Under the pieces are notes generated by a model, which made no database searches, was not told the origin of the DNA, and worked only from the letters and a program-made list of their open reading frames with translations. Source: Candidatus Zixiibacteriota bacterium (GTDB lineage Bacteria > Zixibacteria > MSB-5A5 > GN15 > FEB-12). Taken from it: 64,000 bases of DNA. The DNA lies in assembly GCA_034003725.1 (NCBI GenBank), contig JAVEYB010000001.1:456641-520640 (forward strand). The letters are read 5' to 3'. This document shows positions 34,948 to 43,476 of this stretch, in pieces; the stretch's first letter is position 1, and every line of letters begins with the position of its first letter. The position numbers and the translations under genes were made by a program.

Positions 34948-35586
34948 CTAGAACCGGGTGACTTTGGCAAGCGCCCGGGCGAACTTGCTTTCGTCCTGCT
35001 GCTCGAACGGAATATCAAGCGAGGCGAACAGTTTCTGAAGGGACGGAATGACGACCTCCGCCTGCTGCGGCTGGTCCAGTTCCATTTCCAGTTCATAGTC
35101 GATCGACCCGTCGGCATACTCGGTCCGGTCCAGTTCGAGCACGTAGACATAATCGCCGATCTTGTAGTTCTTGAACTGCCGGGTATTGGTAAACTGCACG
35201 AGTTTGGACAGCGCTATGCCGGGCCACTTTTTTTTGACGAAGGTGACCGGTTCGACCGCGATGGTCAGGATGTCGCTCTGCAGGTTGATAATGTCCGCGG
35301 CCGCACCCCGATCGATCTCCGCTTCGATCTCTTCCCTCACGACGGCCACCGGGTGTGCGGTCGATGCGGCCCCCTTGAGCGTCACGAGTCCTCGGTTATC
35401 TTCGGTCCGGACGCGAAACGCCCAACCATCCGCCATCAGCCGATGGTCTTCGGAATCGAAGAAGCAATTGACCTGGTGGAGTTCGCGATCGGGATTGCCG
35501 AGGAACCCGACGAGCTTGAGATATTCGCAAAACGACTCAAGCCGCAGCTTGATTTCGATCTCGATATTCTGTCGACGTTCATCCAT
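34948..35586 (-). CDS. CYTH domain (class IV adenylate cyclase/triphosphatase) protein
   Basis: 212 residues. N-terminal 'EIEIKLRL' gives the ExExK motif; beta-barrel blocks 'AFRVRTEDNRGLVTLKG', 'REEIEAEIDR' and 'DYVYVLELDRTEYADGSIDYELEMEL' carry the acidic and basic residues that hold triphosphate. Family members cleave or cyclise nucleotide or thiamine triphosphates, or polyphosphate, with Mg. Which activity applies is unknown. ATG 35586. Not in an operon: it is separated from rng by a terminator. Confidence 0.9.
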   Translation of the reverse strand: MDERRQNIEIEIKLRLESFCEYLKLVGFLGNPDRELHQVNCFFDSEDHRLMADGWAFRVRTEDNRGLVTLKGAASTAHPVAVVREEIEAEIDRGAAADIINLQSDILTIAVEPVTFVKKKWPGIALSKLVQFTNTRQFKNYKIGDYVYVLELDRTEYADGSIDYELEMELDQPQQAEVVIPSLQKLFASLDIPFEQQDESKFARALAKVTRF

Positions 35587-35620
35587 GGTATTTCAATATA
35601 CGTTCGATTGGTTACGAGCG

Positions 35621-35652
35621 CAAAAGAAAGGCGGTCGCACGGCGACCGCCTT
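35621..35652 (-). terminator. Rho-independent terminator downstream of rng
   Basis: AAGGCGGTCGC (35628-35638) pairs with GCGACCGCCTT (35642-35652), 11 bp with a three-base loop, followed on the minus strand by CTTTTG. It ends the yajC-def-fmt-rng unit. Confidence 0.8.
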
Positions 35653-35676
35653 CGACATTAATCCGGCCATGACGCG

Positions 35677-37215
35677 TCACACTGCGTAGACGTCGGTCAG
35701 TTCCTTGTTATCCTCGGCGTTAAAAATGCGGAACTCCTGCTGCGGCAGGGTGGTATCGCGGACCAGATTGATCCTGAACCTGTGCATTTTCATCAGGCGT
35801 TCGACCCGGTTGGTTCCGTTTCCGGTCAGGGTTCCGGCCAGAGGCGGACTGACTACCAGGTTGAACTGGTGGTACTTGCGGTCGGCGCGAGCCCGGATGA
35901 ACCAGCGTTCGATCTTGGTGGCGAGGTTCTCGCGTGCCAGAATGCGACCTACGCCGTCGCAGCACGGACACGGCTCGCTGAGGACCTGCATGTGCGACGG
36001 GCGGACGCGCTCCCGTGTCATCTCGATCAGTCCGAATTCGGTCACGGGGTTGATTCCGCGCTTGGCGCGGTCGTTGGCGAAGCACTTCTGAAACTCATCG
36101 TACAACTTGCGGCGGTTGTCGCGGTTGTACATGTCGATAAAGTCGCAGACGATCAGCCCGCCGATATCGCGAAGGCGGATCTGCCGGGCTATCTCGCGGG
36201 CCGCGGCCAGGTTGGTTTCCAGGATTGTCCGCTCCTGGTCGCGCGATCCGACGAACCGGCCGGTGTTGACGTCAATTGTCACCATCGCCTCGGTCTGATC
36301 GATGATGAGGTAGGCGCCTTTTTTGATCCAGACCTTTCGCTGCAGCATCTTGTCGATCTCGGGCTCGAGATTAAACACGTCGAACAACGGCGCATCGCCC
36401 TTGTACAACTCGATACGATCCTTGAGATGCGGCGCGACCTGCCGCGCGTAGCTCATGATCTTTTTGTAGTCGGAGCGGCTGTCGACGACGACCCGGCTGA
36501 CGTCGTCGGTGAACACGTCGCGGATCATCGAAGTCACCATTTCCGCTTCCTTGTGAATGAGCGCGGGGGCTTTCGAGGTGTCCGCCTTGCGTTTGAGTTT
36601 CCCCCAGAGTTTCAACAGCCGCTTGATATCGGCGCGAAAGTCCTTTTCCTCGTGGCCGACCGCCTCCGTCCGGAGGATCAACCCGAACCCTTCGGGACGG
36701 ATGGGCCCGACTATCTTTTTGAGCCGTTTTTTCTCATTCCAGTCGGAAGCACGCTTGGAAATCCGGATGTGATCATCGTCGGGGACCAGGACCACGTAGC
36801 GGCCCGGAATGGATATTTCGGTTGAGATACGCGGCCCTTTGGTGGAAATGGGTTCTTTGATGATCTGGACCAGGATTTCCTGGTTGTTTTTCAGAACGGT
36901 TTCGATGCCGGCGCGACGGCTCTTGCGAACGATTTCCGCCGGCGATTCTTCTTCTTCAATATCCTCCGAGTCGTAGCGTGGGCCGTAGTCCTTGCCGATA
37001 TCGGACGAGTGCAGGTAGGCTGCTTTTTCCATGCCGATATCGACGAAGGCGGCCTGCATGCCGGGGAGCACGGTTTTGATTTTGCCCTTGTAGATATCTC
37101 CGACCATGCGGTCGGATTCGGCCTTTTCGGCCTGCAGTTCCACCAGCAAGTCGTCTTCGAGAATCGCCAGTCGGGTTTCGTACTCGGTGGTATTGATGAC
37201 AATCTCTTTTTTCAC
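35677..37215 (-). CDS. rng: Ribonuclease G/E family endoribonuclease
   Basis: 512 residues. Order: S1 domain (about 38-115, 'GDIYKGKIKTVLPGMQAAFVDIGMEKAAYLHSSD' read in pieces), RNase H-like and DNase I-like catalytic domain with metal-binding Asp in 'VTIDVNTGRF' and 'GGLIVCDFIDM', then the Zn-link 'CPCCDGVGR'. It cuts single-stranded RNA and matures rRNA; no long disordered degradosome tail, so RNase G-like length. Start GTG 37215 overlaps the stop of fmt (GTGA), so they are coupled. Last gene of yajC-def-fmt-rng. Confidence 0.95.
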   Translation of the reverse strand: MKKEIVINTTEYETRLAILEDDLLVELQAEKAESDRMVGDIYKGKIKTVLPGMQAAFVDIGMEKAAYLHSSDIGKDYGPRYDSEDIEEEESPAEIVRKSRRAGIETVLKNNQEILVQIIKEPISTKGPRISTEISIPGRYVVLVPDDDHIRISKRASDWNEKKRLKKIVGPIRPEGFGLILRTEAVGHEEKDFRADIKRLLKLWGKLKRKADTSKAPALIHKEAEMVTSMIRDVFTDDVSRVVVDSRSDYKKIMSYARQVAPHLKDRIELYKGDAPLFDVFNLEPEIDKMLQRKVWIKKGAYLIIDQTEAMVTIDVNTGRFVGSRDQERTILETNLAAAREIARQIRLRDIGGLIVCDFIDMYNRDNRRKLYDEFQKCFANDRAKRGINPVTEFGLIEMTRERVRPSHMQVLSEPCPCCDGVGRILARENLATKIERWFIRARADRKYHQFNLVVSPPLAGTLTGNGTNRVERLMKMHRFRINLVRDTTLPQQEFRIFNAEDNKELTDVYAV

Positions 37216-38171
37216 TGACCCTTCAAATCCTTCATAACAGGTTGTCCGAACAGCTCGCCCGGTTCTGGGCGAAAGCCGTTTACAAATGACAGGCCGTCCA
37301 TCGGTTTTTTCCCGTCCGGCACGATCCGTGTGATTTCGATCGTAGAGCCGGCGCATGCGACCAGCAGCCGCTTGCGATCGGGGATCACGGCGCCGGGCCG
37401 GGACCCGGGTGGGGGCTCGACCGATACGAGCTCGCCCATGAGGATTTTCGCCGTTTGTCCGCGAAACGTACTCCAGGCTCCCGGCCTGCTGGACAGCCCT
37501 CGGATAAAGTTCCGCACGTTGCGGGCCGGGAAACCAAAGTCGATAAAAGCGTCCTGCGGCGTGAGTTTCGGCGCGCCGCTCGCCTCGGTGTCATCCTGGG
37601 GCACGGGGCGGGCCTCGCCCTTTTCGATCAGCGCCAGGGTATCAAGCAAAAACGGACCGGCCATCTGCGACATCCGCTCGTACAGCGAGTCGAAGGTATC
37701 GGATTCGAGGATACCGGTTCGCGTGCGGGCGATCACGTCGCCGGTATCAACCTGCCTCTTCAGAAAGAAGCAGGACAAGCCGGTTTCGCGTTCGCCGTTG
37801 ATCAGCGCCCAGTTTATCGGGGCGGCGCCGCGGTATTTGGGCAACAGGGAACCGTGAATGTTCACCGATCCCAGCCGCGGCAGGGAGAACAGGGACTCAG
37901 GCAGGATACGAAAGGCGATCACCACAAACAGGTCCGCGGAGAGTGCCGCGAGGGACTCGTGCAATTCGCGAGACTTCAGCGAGGGCGGGGTCAACACCGG
38001 TACCCCGAGCCGCCGGGCCTCGGTATTCACGGGCGTCGATAGGAGCTTTCGGCCACGCCCGGCGGGTTTATCCCGGCCGGTGACGACAGCAAGGATGTCG
38101 TGATGGCTTTCAGCGAGATGCGTGAGCGGGCGCCGGGCAAAATCCGGCGTTCCCATATATACCACTCTCAT
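37212..38171 (-). CDS. fmt: Methionyl-tRNA formyltransferase
   Basis: 319 residues. N-terminal domain 'VVYMGTPDFARRPLTHL', and catalytic 'SVNIHGSLLPKYRGAAPINWALINGERETG' with Asn, His of 'NIH' and the later Asp in 'VDTGDVI' as in the N-H-D triad. It formylates initiator Met-tRNA using 10-formyl-THF. ATG 38171 fits the family's N-terminus; an in-frame GTG at 38198 is possible. Co-transcribed after def and overlapping rng, matching the common fmt/def pairing. Confidence 0.95.
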   Translation of the reverse strand: MRVVYMGTPDFARRPLTHLAESHHDILAVVTGRDKPAGRGRKLLSTPVNTEARRLGVPVLTPPSLKSRELHESLAALSADLFVVIAFRILPESLFSLPRLGSVNIHGSLLPKYRGAAPINWALINGERETGLSCFFLKRQVDTGDVIARTRTGILESDTFDSLYERMSQMAGPFLLDTLALIEKGEARPVPQDDTEASGAPKLTPQDAFIDFGFPARNVRNFIRGLSSRPGAWSTFRGQTAKILMGELVSVEPPPGSRPGAVIPDRKRLLVACAGSTIEITRIVPDGKKPMDGLSFVNGFRPEPGELFGQPVMKDLKGQ

Positions 38172-38250
38172 GCTGTGTGTGAGTGACCGGACCGACACGA
38201 TGAAATCGTGAGTAGTCGGCCGACGTCGGCGCGCGGAGAAGCTGTCCCGG

Positions 38251-38760
38251 TCAGGAGGCAGCGGCCAGTTTTTTCAGTCGTCCCTTGAGCAGCGTTCGGG
38301 CTATCGGGGAGATATGGTCGATGAACAACACGCCTTCCAGATGGTCGTATTCGTGGAGGATGGCGCGGGCGGCCATGCCGCCGGCTTCCATCTCAAACGG
38401 CTTGCCGTCCAATCCGAGCGCGCGGACTCGCACGCGGGAGGGACGGACAATCCTCTGGTAAATTCCCGGGAAGGACAAACACCCTTCCTCCAACTCCACA
38501 TCGTTTTCGGACGTCCAGATGATTTCCGGGTTGATGAAGATGTGGAGTTCGGCCGTGATGTCGATAGCCGATAAATCGACGATAAAAACGCGCTTGGAGA
38601 CGCCAACCTGGGGCGCAGCCAGACCGAGACCGTGTGCCTTTTTTAACGTGTCCACCATCATGGACACCAAATCTTTCACCGCCTGGTCGACTTTTTCGAC
38701 CGGCTCGGCAACTTCCCGTAACACCGGGTCGCCATATATGATGATTTCTTGTGCGGCCAC
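38251..38760 (-). CDS. def: Peptide deformylase
   Basis: 169 residues. All three motifs present: 'GLGLAAPQVG', 'EEGCLSFP' and 'HEYDHLEG', giving Cys, His, His metal ligands and the catalytic Glu. Removes formyl from new proteins; pairs functionally with Fmt encoded next. Start is GTG 38760 with AGGAG nine bases upstream; the longer frame (38805) overlaps yajC and is not used. Length is normal for type 1/2 PDF. Confidence 0.95.
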   Translation of the reverse strand: MAAQEIIIYGDPVLREVAEPVEKVDQAVKDLVSMMVDTLKKAHGLGLAAPQVGVSKRVFIVDLSAIDITAELHIFINPEIIWTSENDVELEEGCLSFPGIYQRIVRPSRVRVRALGLDGKPFEMEAGGMAARAILHEYDHLEGVLFIDHISPIARTLLKGRLKKLAAAS

Positions 38761-38782
38761 GGTACCGACTCCTGCGCTGGGA

Positions 38783-39100
38783 CTAGTTCTCCACCTTGCC
38801 GGCAATCGACGACTTCAGAAACTCCATCTTGGTGTCGTCGCCGAGCTTGAGCACGACTCGCCCGCGATCCTCGTCAATAGCGAAAATCGTTGCGAACATG
38901 CCGCCGGAGGTCACTACTCTGTCACCTTTCTTTAACTCCGAGAGCAGCCTCTCGTGTTCCTTTTGTTTTTTGCGCTGAGGCCGGATCAGCAGCAGATACA
39001 TGATGGCGAAAATCAACGCCATCCAGATCAGCATGAATACGCCGCTTCCGCCCCCCTGGTCGGCGCCGCCGGCCATCAGCAAAATCGGATGCAGTTCCAA
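38783..39100 (-). CDS. yajC: Preprotein translocase subunit YajC
   Basis: 105 residues: single N-terminal membrane helix (about 22-40, 'VFMLIWMALIFAIMYLLLIRP') with the conserved 'RPQRKKQKEHERLLSELKKGDRVVTSGG' that follows. Binds SecDF and helps protein export; secD/secF are not in the window. First gene of the yajC-def-fmt-rng unit, 22 bases from def. ATG 39100 is preceded by 'GGAGAAACC'. Confidence 0.95.
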   Translation of the reverse strand: MELHPILLMAGGADQGGGSGVFMLIWMALIFAIMYLLLIRPQRKKQKEHERLLSELKKGDRVVTSGGMFATIFAIDEDRGRVVLKLGDDTKMEFLKSSIAGKVEN

Positions 39101-39163
39101 GGTTTCTCCTGTAACTCTATCGGTTCACAGTTCAAAAACTGAACATATTCCAAGCCAATCAGT

Positions 39164-39192
39164 AAAATAAGCCGTAATTATTTGTTTGACAA
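39164..39192 (-). promoter_or_regulatory. Candidate promoter of the yajC-def-fmt-rng operon
   Basis: On the minus strand TTGTCA (39187-39192) and TATTTT (39164-39169) are 17 bases apart: 5 of 6 and 4 of 6 to the sigma70 consensus. It lies 64 bases upstream of yajC in an AT-rich stretch. Consensus in this lineage is not established. Confidence 0.45.
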
Positions 39193-39317
39193 GCGATTAT
39201 TATAACGGGTGAAACACCGATCCCCCGCCTTCCGTTCCCCATTTCGCTGCCGGAGCAGCGGTTGGACCGGTCATGTCCCGGTGCTTTCGGATTAAAACGA
39301 GAGGGACAGCGTCTTGT

Positions 39318-39791
39318 TTACCAGAGGTTTTCGTTGATGCGTCGGTCCCCGGCGCAACCGGAGCCCTCGATCACCGTGCTGGTATTGGGCCAGATCTGCC
39401 CCGTACCGGGCTTGTAGGCCCAGCCGCCCCGGGTGCCTACCACGACCCCGGGCGTCACGCCCTCGACAACTGAATCCGGGGCGCGGTCTTCGGCCTGGAA
39501 GGGGTTGGGCGGAAACCGGTGGGCCAGCACGACGCCGGGCACGGCAATCGAATCCATCGATGGCCATTGCTCGCCGTCGCCGCGCACCACGGCATGCATC
39601 TGGAAATGTGATATCGCTTCGCGGATCGAGTACAGGCTCGCTTTGCAGGCGTTTTCCATGGCGTCGGAATGCATGTCGACAAACGCCGGCGTCGCCACCG
39701 CGGCGATGATACCGAGGATGACGATAATCATCACGAGTTCGATGAGGGTGAACCCGCGATCGGAGGCGATTTTCGGCCGGGAGCTGCACAT
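39318..39791 (-). CDS. Type IV pilin-like (pseudopilin) protein
   Basis: 157 residues. Prepilin leader 'MCSSRPKIASDRG' with cleavage at G|FTLIELVMIIVILGIIAAVATPAF, exactly the type IV/pseudopilin N-terminus, Glu5 present. The soluble part carries 'SLYSIREAISHFQMHAVVR' and 'VVGTRGGWAYKPGTGQIWPN', resembling Gly-rich major pseudopilins. ATG 39791 is chosen for leader length; it has no obvious ribosome site and a GTG at 39860 is possible. No secretion or pilus machinery genes lie nearby. Confidence 0.82.
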   Translation of the reverse strand: MCSSRPKIASDRGFTLIELVMIIVILGIIAAVATPAFVDMHSDAMENACKASLYSIREAISHFQMHAVVRGDGEQWPSMDSIAVPGVVLAHRFPPNPFQAEDRAPDSVVEGVTPGVVVGTRGGWAYKPGTGQIWPNTSTVIEGSGCAGDRRINENLW

Positions 39792-39882
39792 GGTGCTAGT
39801 GTCGGCACGGTCGGCGCCTCGCAAGAGGGACTGGTTGAAGCGCTGCCGCCGGGCCTGCACGCCCGACGGCAGCGAGATGCCG

Positions 39883-40110
39883 TTAGTTTTTGTGGCCGCC
39901 CTTCAGGCATTCGCGGATCTGCCGAAGCAGGAGCACTGCGACAAAAATCATCAGCGCGGCCGAGAAGGTCAGCATCCGGCCCGGTTCGTAGGGAACCCAC
40001 GAGAAGGTCCAGCCGAACAACCGGATGATCCAGTCAACGATGCCGACAATCAGCACGATAAACGCGACCGTAAACAGGACGCGGCTGGTAATACTCGTCA
40101 GAGTATTCAT
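39883..40110 (-). CDS. Small membrane protein with two helices
   Basis: 75 residues with two hydrophobic segments (about 10-30 and 46-62) and a Cys-containing Lys-rich end. ATG 40110 with GGGAG upstream. It starts 24 bases after the lipoprotein gene and 92 bases before the pseudopilin, all on the minus strand, so these three could be one unit. No family recognised. Confidence 0.7.
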   Translation of the reverse strand: MNTLTSITSRVLFTVAFIVLIVGIVDWIIRLFGWTFSWVPYEPGRMLTFSAALMIFVAVLLLRQIRECLKGGHKN

Positions 40111-40133
40111 ACTGGAATTCTCCCTCGCCCAGG

Positions 40134-40412
40134 CTACTGCCGGTTAAAGGTTTTGACGCTCTGGTGGATGAGACCGTCGACAAACTGCACCCGGACTACC
40201 CGTACTGTCCCGAGCGAATCCTGAAACCAGAGCTGCGCCCAGCGCGGGTACGTTTCGGTGGTGGTGACCGCCTCCAGATCTCCAAACTCGGCGGGAATGG
40301 TCGCCATGGTCGGGAACGTTTCCTCGGGCGTCTCAGAGGTAGTCCGCTCACACGATGCGGCGGCAAACAAGACTAGCAGCAGCACGGCTGGCGGAAGAAG
40401 CACGCGTTTCAT
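40134..40412 (-). CDS. Small putative lipoprotein
   Basis: 92 residues. Lipobox 'FAAASC' (Cys21) after 'MKRVLLPPAVLLLVL', then an acidic/Thr-rich linker and a compact domain ending 'VRVQFVDGLIHQSVKTFNRQ'. ATG 40412 has AGGAGG six bases before. No domain recognised. Confidence 0.78.
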   Translation of the reverse strand: MKRVLLPPAVLLLVLFAAASCERTTSETPEETFPTMATIPAEFGDLEAVTTTETYPRWAQLWFQDSLGTVRVVRVQFVDGLIHQSVKTFNRQ

Positions 40413-40723
40413 ACAAGCCTCCTGTACGAGGTTGGATTACACGGAGCGTTCTATGGTAATCGTGTTGATGTCGGAAAGCTGTCTGTTGATCGGATCAATG
40501 ATGTTGAATCTGTTGCGATGATGCTGCGAATGTACGGTGCGGGTCGTCCGCCGTCAAGGATAAATCGTTATGCCGCAATCCACGGTGGAGGGTATTGAAC
40601 TGCGTGCGAGGCACGTATACTGCGCACGAGATCCGGGCGGCGGCGTGGTGCACGAGGGCGTACACCACGCACGAATCTCGTTATGGCATTGAAAACACAA
40701 TGACAGGTGGCACGCCGTGTGAC
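40413..40723. other. Intergenic region with a hairpin repeat copy
   Basis: 311 bases without a gene between the small lipoprotein gene and the GerW gene. It contains the 8-bp hairpin GCGTGGTG / CACCACGC (40643-40670) that forms part of a repeat also found at 63404. The remainder is not recognised. Confidence 0.5.
40645..40677. repeat. Short dispersed repeat, copy A
   Basis: GTGGTGCACGAGGGCGTACACCACGCACGAATC. It matches copy B (63404-63436) with a few substitutions and a one-base shift of an A; both contain the inverted GTGGTG/CACCAC arms. Confidence 0.65.
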
Positions 40724-41152
40724 TTATTTCTCATCATCTCCAAGGAGGTCGTCAAGGTCGTCGCCTTTGCCTTTTCCTTTGCCCCTCCCCTTTCCTTTGA
40801 TAAAGGAATCCTTGACCTTGGTGATTTTGCTGGCGATGGCGGGGATCGCATCGATCACGGTATCCCATTTCCCCTTGCCCGCGGGAATGACTCTGACGCC
40901 CTCGGCATCCCAGATGATAAACGCGGCCGGTTCAATTTTGGCTCCACCACCGCCGCCGCCGCCGAACCCGGATTTCTGCGAGTCCATGCTGCCTTCGCCG
41001 CCGCCCGCGCCGAAACCGAACGATATTTTGACGACCGGGATCACGGTTTTGTCGCCCACGGTGACGGGCTCGCCGATAATGGTTTCGGATCGGGCGATCT
41101 CTTTTAACTCGCCGACAACCCCGCGAAGGACCTCCACGACGTTATTTGACAT
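40724..41152 (-). CDS. gerW: GerW (YtfJ) family protein
   Basis: 142 residues: 'MSNNVVEVLRGVVGELKEIARSETIIGEPVTVGDKTVIPVVKISFGFGAGGGEG' (read in pieces) is the GerW hallmark, followed by a Gly-rich loop, 'AAFIIWDAEGVRVIPAG' and a Lys/Gly-rich C-terminus. In Bacillus GerW supports spore germination; homologues occur in non-spore-formers, where the role is unknown. ATG 41152 overlaps the DUF2953 stop by 11 bases; that gene order also matches Bacillus ytfI-ytfJ. Seen: overlap and motif; inferred: joint function. Confidence 0.9.
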   Translation of the reverse strand: MSNNVVEVLRGVVGELKEIARSETIIGEPVTVGDKTVIPVVKISFGFGAGGGEGSMDSQKSGFGGGGGGGAKIEPAAFIIWDAEGVRVIPAGKGKWDTVIDAIPAIASKITKVKDSFIKGKGRGKGKGKGDDLDDLLGDDEK

Positions 41153-41858
41153 CCCCTGCTCCTTTCTTCAAATGTATTGAAAATGCTACCAGTCGCGTTA
41201 TCGGGAGCCGCCACATCAGCCGCACGGTACGCCAAACCAGCGCGTACAGCGGCAGGGCGACCGTCACCCGGATCGCACCACGAAAGGACGCGCCCGTCCA
41301 CACCGGCACAAACTGTACATGACCGGCGAGCGCGGGAAATACGCCGAGGGCGGCCTGGTAATAGCCGAATACCTCGCCCGTCAGGTGCGGTTCATCGAAC
41401 CCCGCCTCGACCTTTCCCTCGAGCTGCTCGAGGATCAAATCATGCAGAAGCTCGGCGCCAAAAAGGACGACCGCGCGTGTGATGCGGTCGCCGCGGCCGC
41501 GAATATCGCGCCACCACGTTTTTGCAAACACCCTGGCTTCCTCCCACGTACGGCGAAATCCTCTGTGCAGAAGTCGTCCCAGCCACGCGCTTTTGCGCGG
41601 CGACGGTTTTGGTGGACTCTGCCCGGGACCGGCTGTCCGATCATCGGCTTCGTCGAGATCAAACTGTCGAATCGCGATGCCCGCGATTTTGATGGTTCCT
41701 TGTCGGGTTCGCAGATTGATTTCCGACCCCGAACGGCCCAGTCCCACAAACACCAGCCGGTACTGATCGTCGAGAACCAGTCGGACGCGCAATCGCAGGA
41801 GCAGAAGCAGGGTCAGAAGCGCACACAAGAGTATGAGGATATACAGCCAGATCACCAT
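41142..41858 (-). CDS. DUF2953 (YtfI-like) protein
   Basis: 238 residues: N-terminal membrane helix (about 3-22, 'YILILLCALLTLLLLLRLRVR'), then a cytosolic or periplasmic part with a Pro/Arg-rich insert and 'AAFVALDEPHLTG'-like positions replaced by 'KVEAGFDEPHLTGEVFGYYQAALG', the DUF2953 hallmark. Overlaps gerW by 11 bases, as ytfI overlaps ytfJ in Bacillus. Unknown role. ATG 41858. Confidence 0.82.
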   Translation of the reverse strand: MVIWLYILILLCALLTLLLLLRLRVRLVLDDQYRLVFVGLGRSGSEINLRTRQGTIKIAGIAIRQFDLDEADDRTAGPGQSPPKPSPRKSAWLGRLLHRGFRRTWEEARVFAKTWWRDIRGRGDRITRAVVLFGAELLHDLILEQLEGKVEAGFDEPHLTGEVFGYYQAALGVFPALAGHVQFVPVWTGASFRGAIRVTVALPLYALVWRTVRLMWRLPITRLVAFSIHLKKGAGDVK

Positions 41859-41958
41859 GGTAATATATATCGGTTGTTTGGAGATGAAACCTATTTCAGG
41901 AAAACCGCAGGAAACGGCGGATTGAGCTTACCCCGGCCGGACGCCCGAGTGTCTTACG

Positions 41959-42609
41959 CTACATTTTCGCCGACGGACACGTCTCGGCGAGGACGCACTC
42001 GGCACACTTTGGACGGCGCGCGATACAGACGGCGCGGCCGTGGTAGATGAGCATGTGAGAAAACCGAATCCAGTCTTCGGGCTCAAGCACTTTCATCAGG
42101 TCCTGCTCGATCTTGAGCGGATCGGTATGTGCGGTCAGTCCGAGCAGCTTGCTGATTCGCGCGACATGCGTGTCAACGACGATACCCTCGGCGATGCCGA
42201 ATCCTGCGCCGAGAACAACCGACGCCGTCTTGCGGCCGACTCCCGGCAGGGTGGTCAACTCGTCGATTGTCCTTGGCATCTCGCCGCCGAATCGCTCCAG
42301 CAGAACCCGGGCTGACGACTTGATTGATTTCGCTTTGGCGCGGAAGAATCCGCACGATTGGATCAACGATTCAAGTTCGTCGCTGTCCGCCTCCGCAAAA
42401 TCTTTCACCGACCGAAAGCGTTCGAACAATGCGGGGGTCGTCATGTTGACCCGCTCGTCGGTACACTGGGCAGAGAGGATGGTCGCCACCATCAACTGGT
42501 GCACGGTATCGTAGTCAAGGGACGTTTTGGCGTCGGGATACCGCTTTTTCAGCAGCGCCACGATCTTTTTCGCGCGGGCGGTTTTGTCTTTCAGCGATTC
42601 ACGCGGCAT
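41959..42609 (-). CDS. nth: Endonuclease III (thymine glycol DNA glycosylase/AP lyase)
   Basis: 216 residues. Helix-hairpin-helix 'LPGVGRKTASVVLG' with catalytic Lys, Asp in 'GIVVDTHVAR', and the [4Fe-4S] loop C-x6-C-x2-C-x5-C as 'CIARRPKCAECVLAETC' near the end. Base-excision repair of oxidised pyrimidines. ATG 42609; four bases after prmC's stop on the same strand, so in operon with it. Length normal. Confidence 0.96.
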   Translation of the reverse strand: MPRESLKDKTARAKKIVALLKKRYPDAKTSLDYDTVHQLMVATILSAQCTDERVNMTTPALFERFRSVKDFAEADSDELESLIQSCGFFRAKAKSIKSSARVLLERFGGEMPRTIDELTTLPGVGRKTASVVLGAGFGIAEGIVVDTHVARISKLLGLTAHTDPLKIEQDLMKVLEPEDWIRFSHMLIYHGRAVCIARRPKCAECVLAETCPSAKM

Positions 42610-42612
42610 GGT

Positions 42613-43476
42613 TCAGCGGTCGCACCCCAGCACGACGATGCGGTCGATGTCGTTAAGATCACGAATTATGGACAGAAACGTATAGCGCGGATCCGCGGCC
42701 GTCAAGGCGGCAACTTTTTCGGCTTGATCGTAGCCGATTTCAAACATCAGCCGGCCCTGCCGCGCCAGATGATCGGGTGCATCGGCCAGCAGTCGACGAA
42801 TAATGTCCAGACCATCGGAACCCGCCGTCATGGCGACTTTGGGGTCGGCGCGGACTTCCGGCGGCAGGTCGGCGTAATCCGGCTCGGCGATATACGGCGG
42901 ATTGGAGAGAATCAGATCAAACCGCTCGTCCGGCGTCAGGGAGCGGAACAAGTCGGACCGGCGGAACTCGACCCGTTCGAGCACCTCATGCGTTTCTGCA
43001 TTCGTCCGTGCAACCGCCAGCGCATCGTCGGAGATGTCGAGTGCGACGACGCGGGACTCCGGGCGCTCGGCAGCCATCGTGACCGCGATCACGCCGGAGC
43101 CGACGCCCACGTCAAGGATGCGGGGATGCTCCAGCTCGAGTTCGTCCAGATAGCCAAGCGCCGTTTCGCAGAGGCTCTCGGTCTCCGGGGTCGGCACCAT
43201 AACGGCCGGGGATACGAAGAAATCGCGTCCGTAGAAGGGTGCGTGCTGCAGGATATACTGCAGCGGCTCGCGGGTGAGTCGGCGCTGCATGACGGACTCG
43301 AATTCCGCACGCAGTCGGTCATCGAATTGGGTGAGCCCTTCGAGATACAGGTGGAGGCGATCCACCCGCAAAAGGTGGCATAGAGTCCACTCGACTTCGT
43401 TGGCGGCGTGATCGATTCCGACGGCCTCGAGTCGCTGCGCGTGCCGGGTGATAAAGGGTGACAGCGGTTCGCTCAT
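42613..43476 (-). CDS. prmC: Release factor glutamine methyltransferase
   Basis: 287 residues. N-terminal helical domain, then 'ILDVGVGSGVIAVTMA' (SAM motif I) and the catalytic 'NPPYIAEPDY'. Methylates the GGQ glutamine of RF1/RF2; its substrate RF1 is encoded just upstream (prfA). ATG 43476 overlaps the membrane-protein stop by ATGA, so translation is coupled. The frame is open 56 codons further upstream but that would bury the overlap. Confidence 0.95.
   Translation of the reverse strand: MSEPLSPFITRHAQRLEAVGIDHAANEVEWTLCHLLRVDRLHLYLEGLTQFDDRLRAEFESVMQRRLTREPLQYILQHAPFYGRDFFVSPAVMVPTPETESLCETALGYLDELELEHPRILDVGVGSGVIAVTMAAERPESRVVALDISDDALAVARTNAETHEVLERVEFRRSDLFRSLTPDERFDLILSNPPYIAEPDYADLPPEVRADPKVAMTAGSDGLDIIRRLLADAPDHLARQGRLMFEIGYDQAEKVAALTAADPRYTFLSIIRDLNDIDRIVVLGCDR

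Noticed and set aside
35782-36825. 347-codon open frame opposite rng
   Set aside because: Antisense to conserved RNase G; shadow frame.
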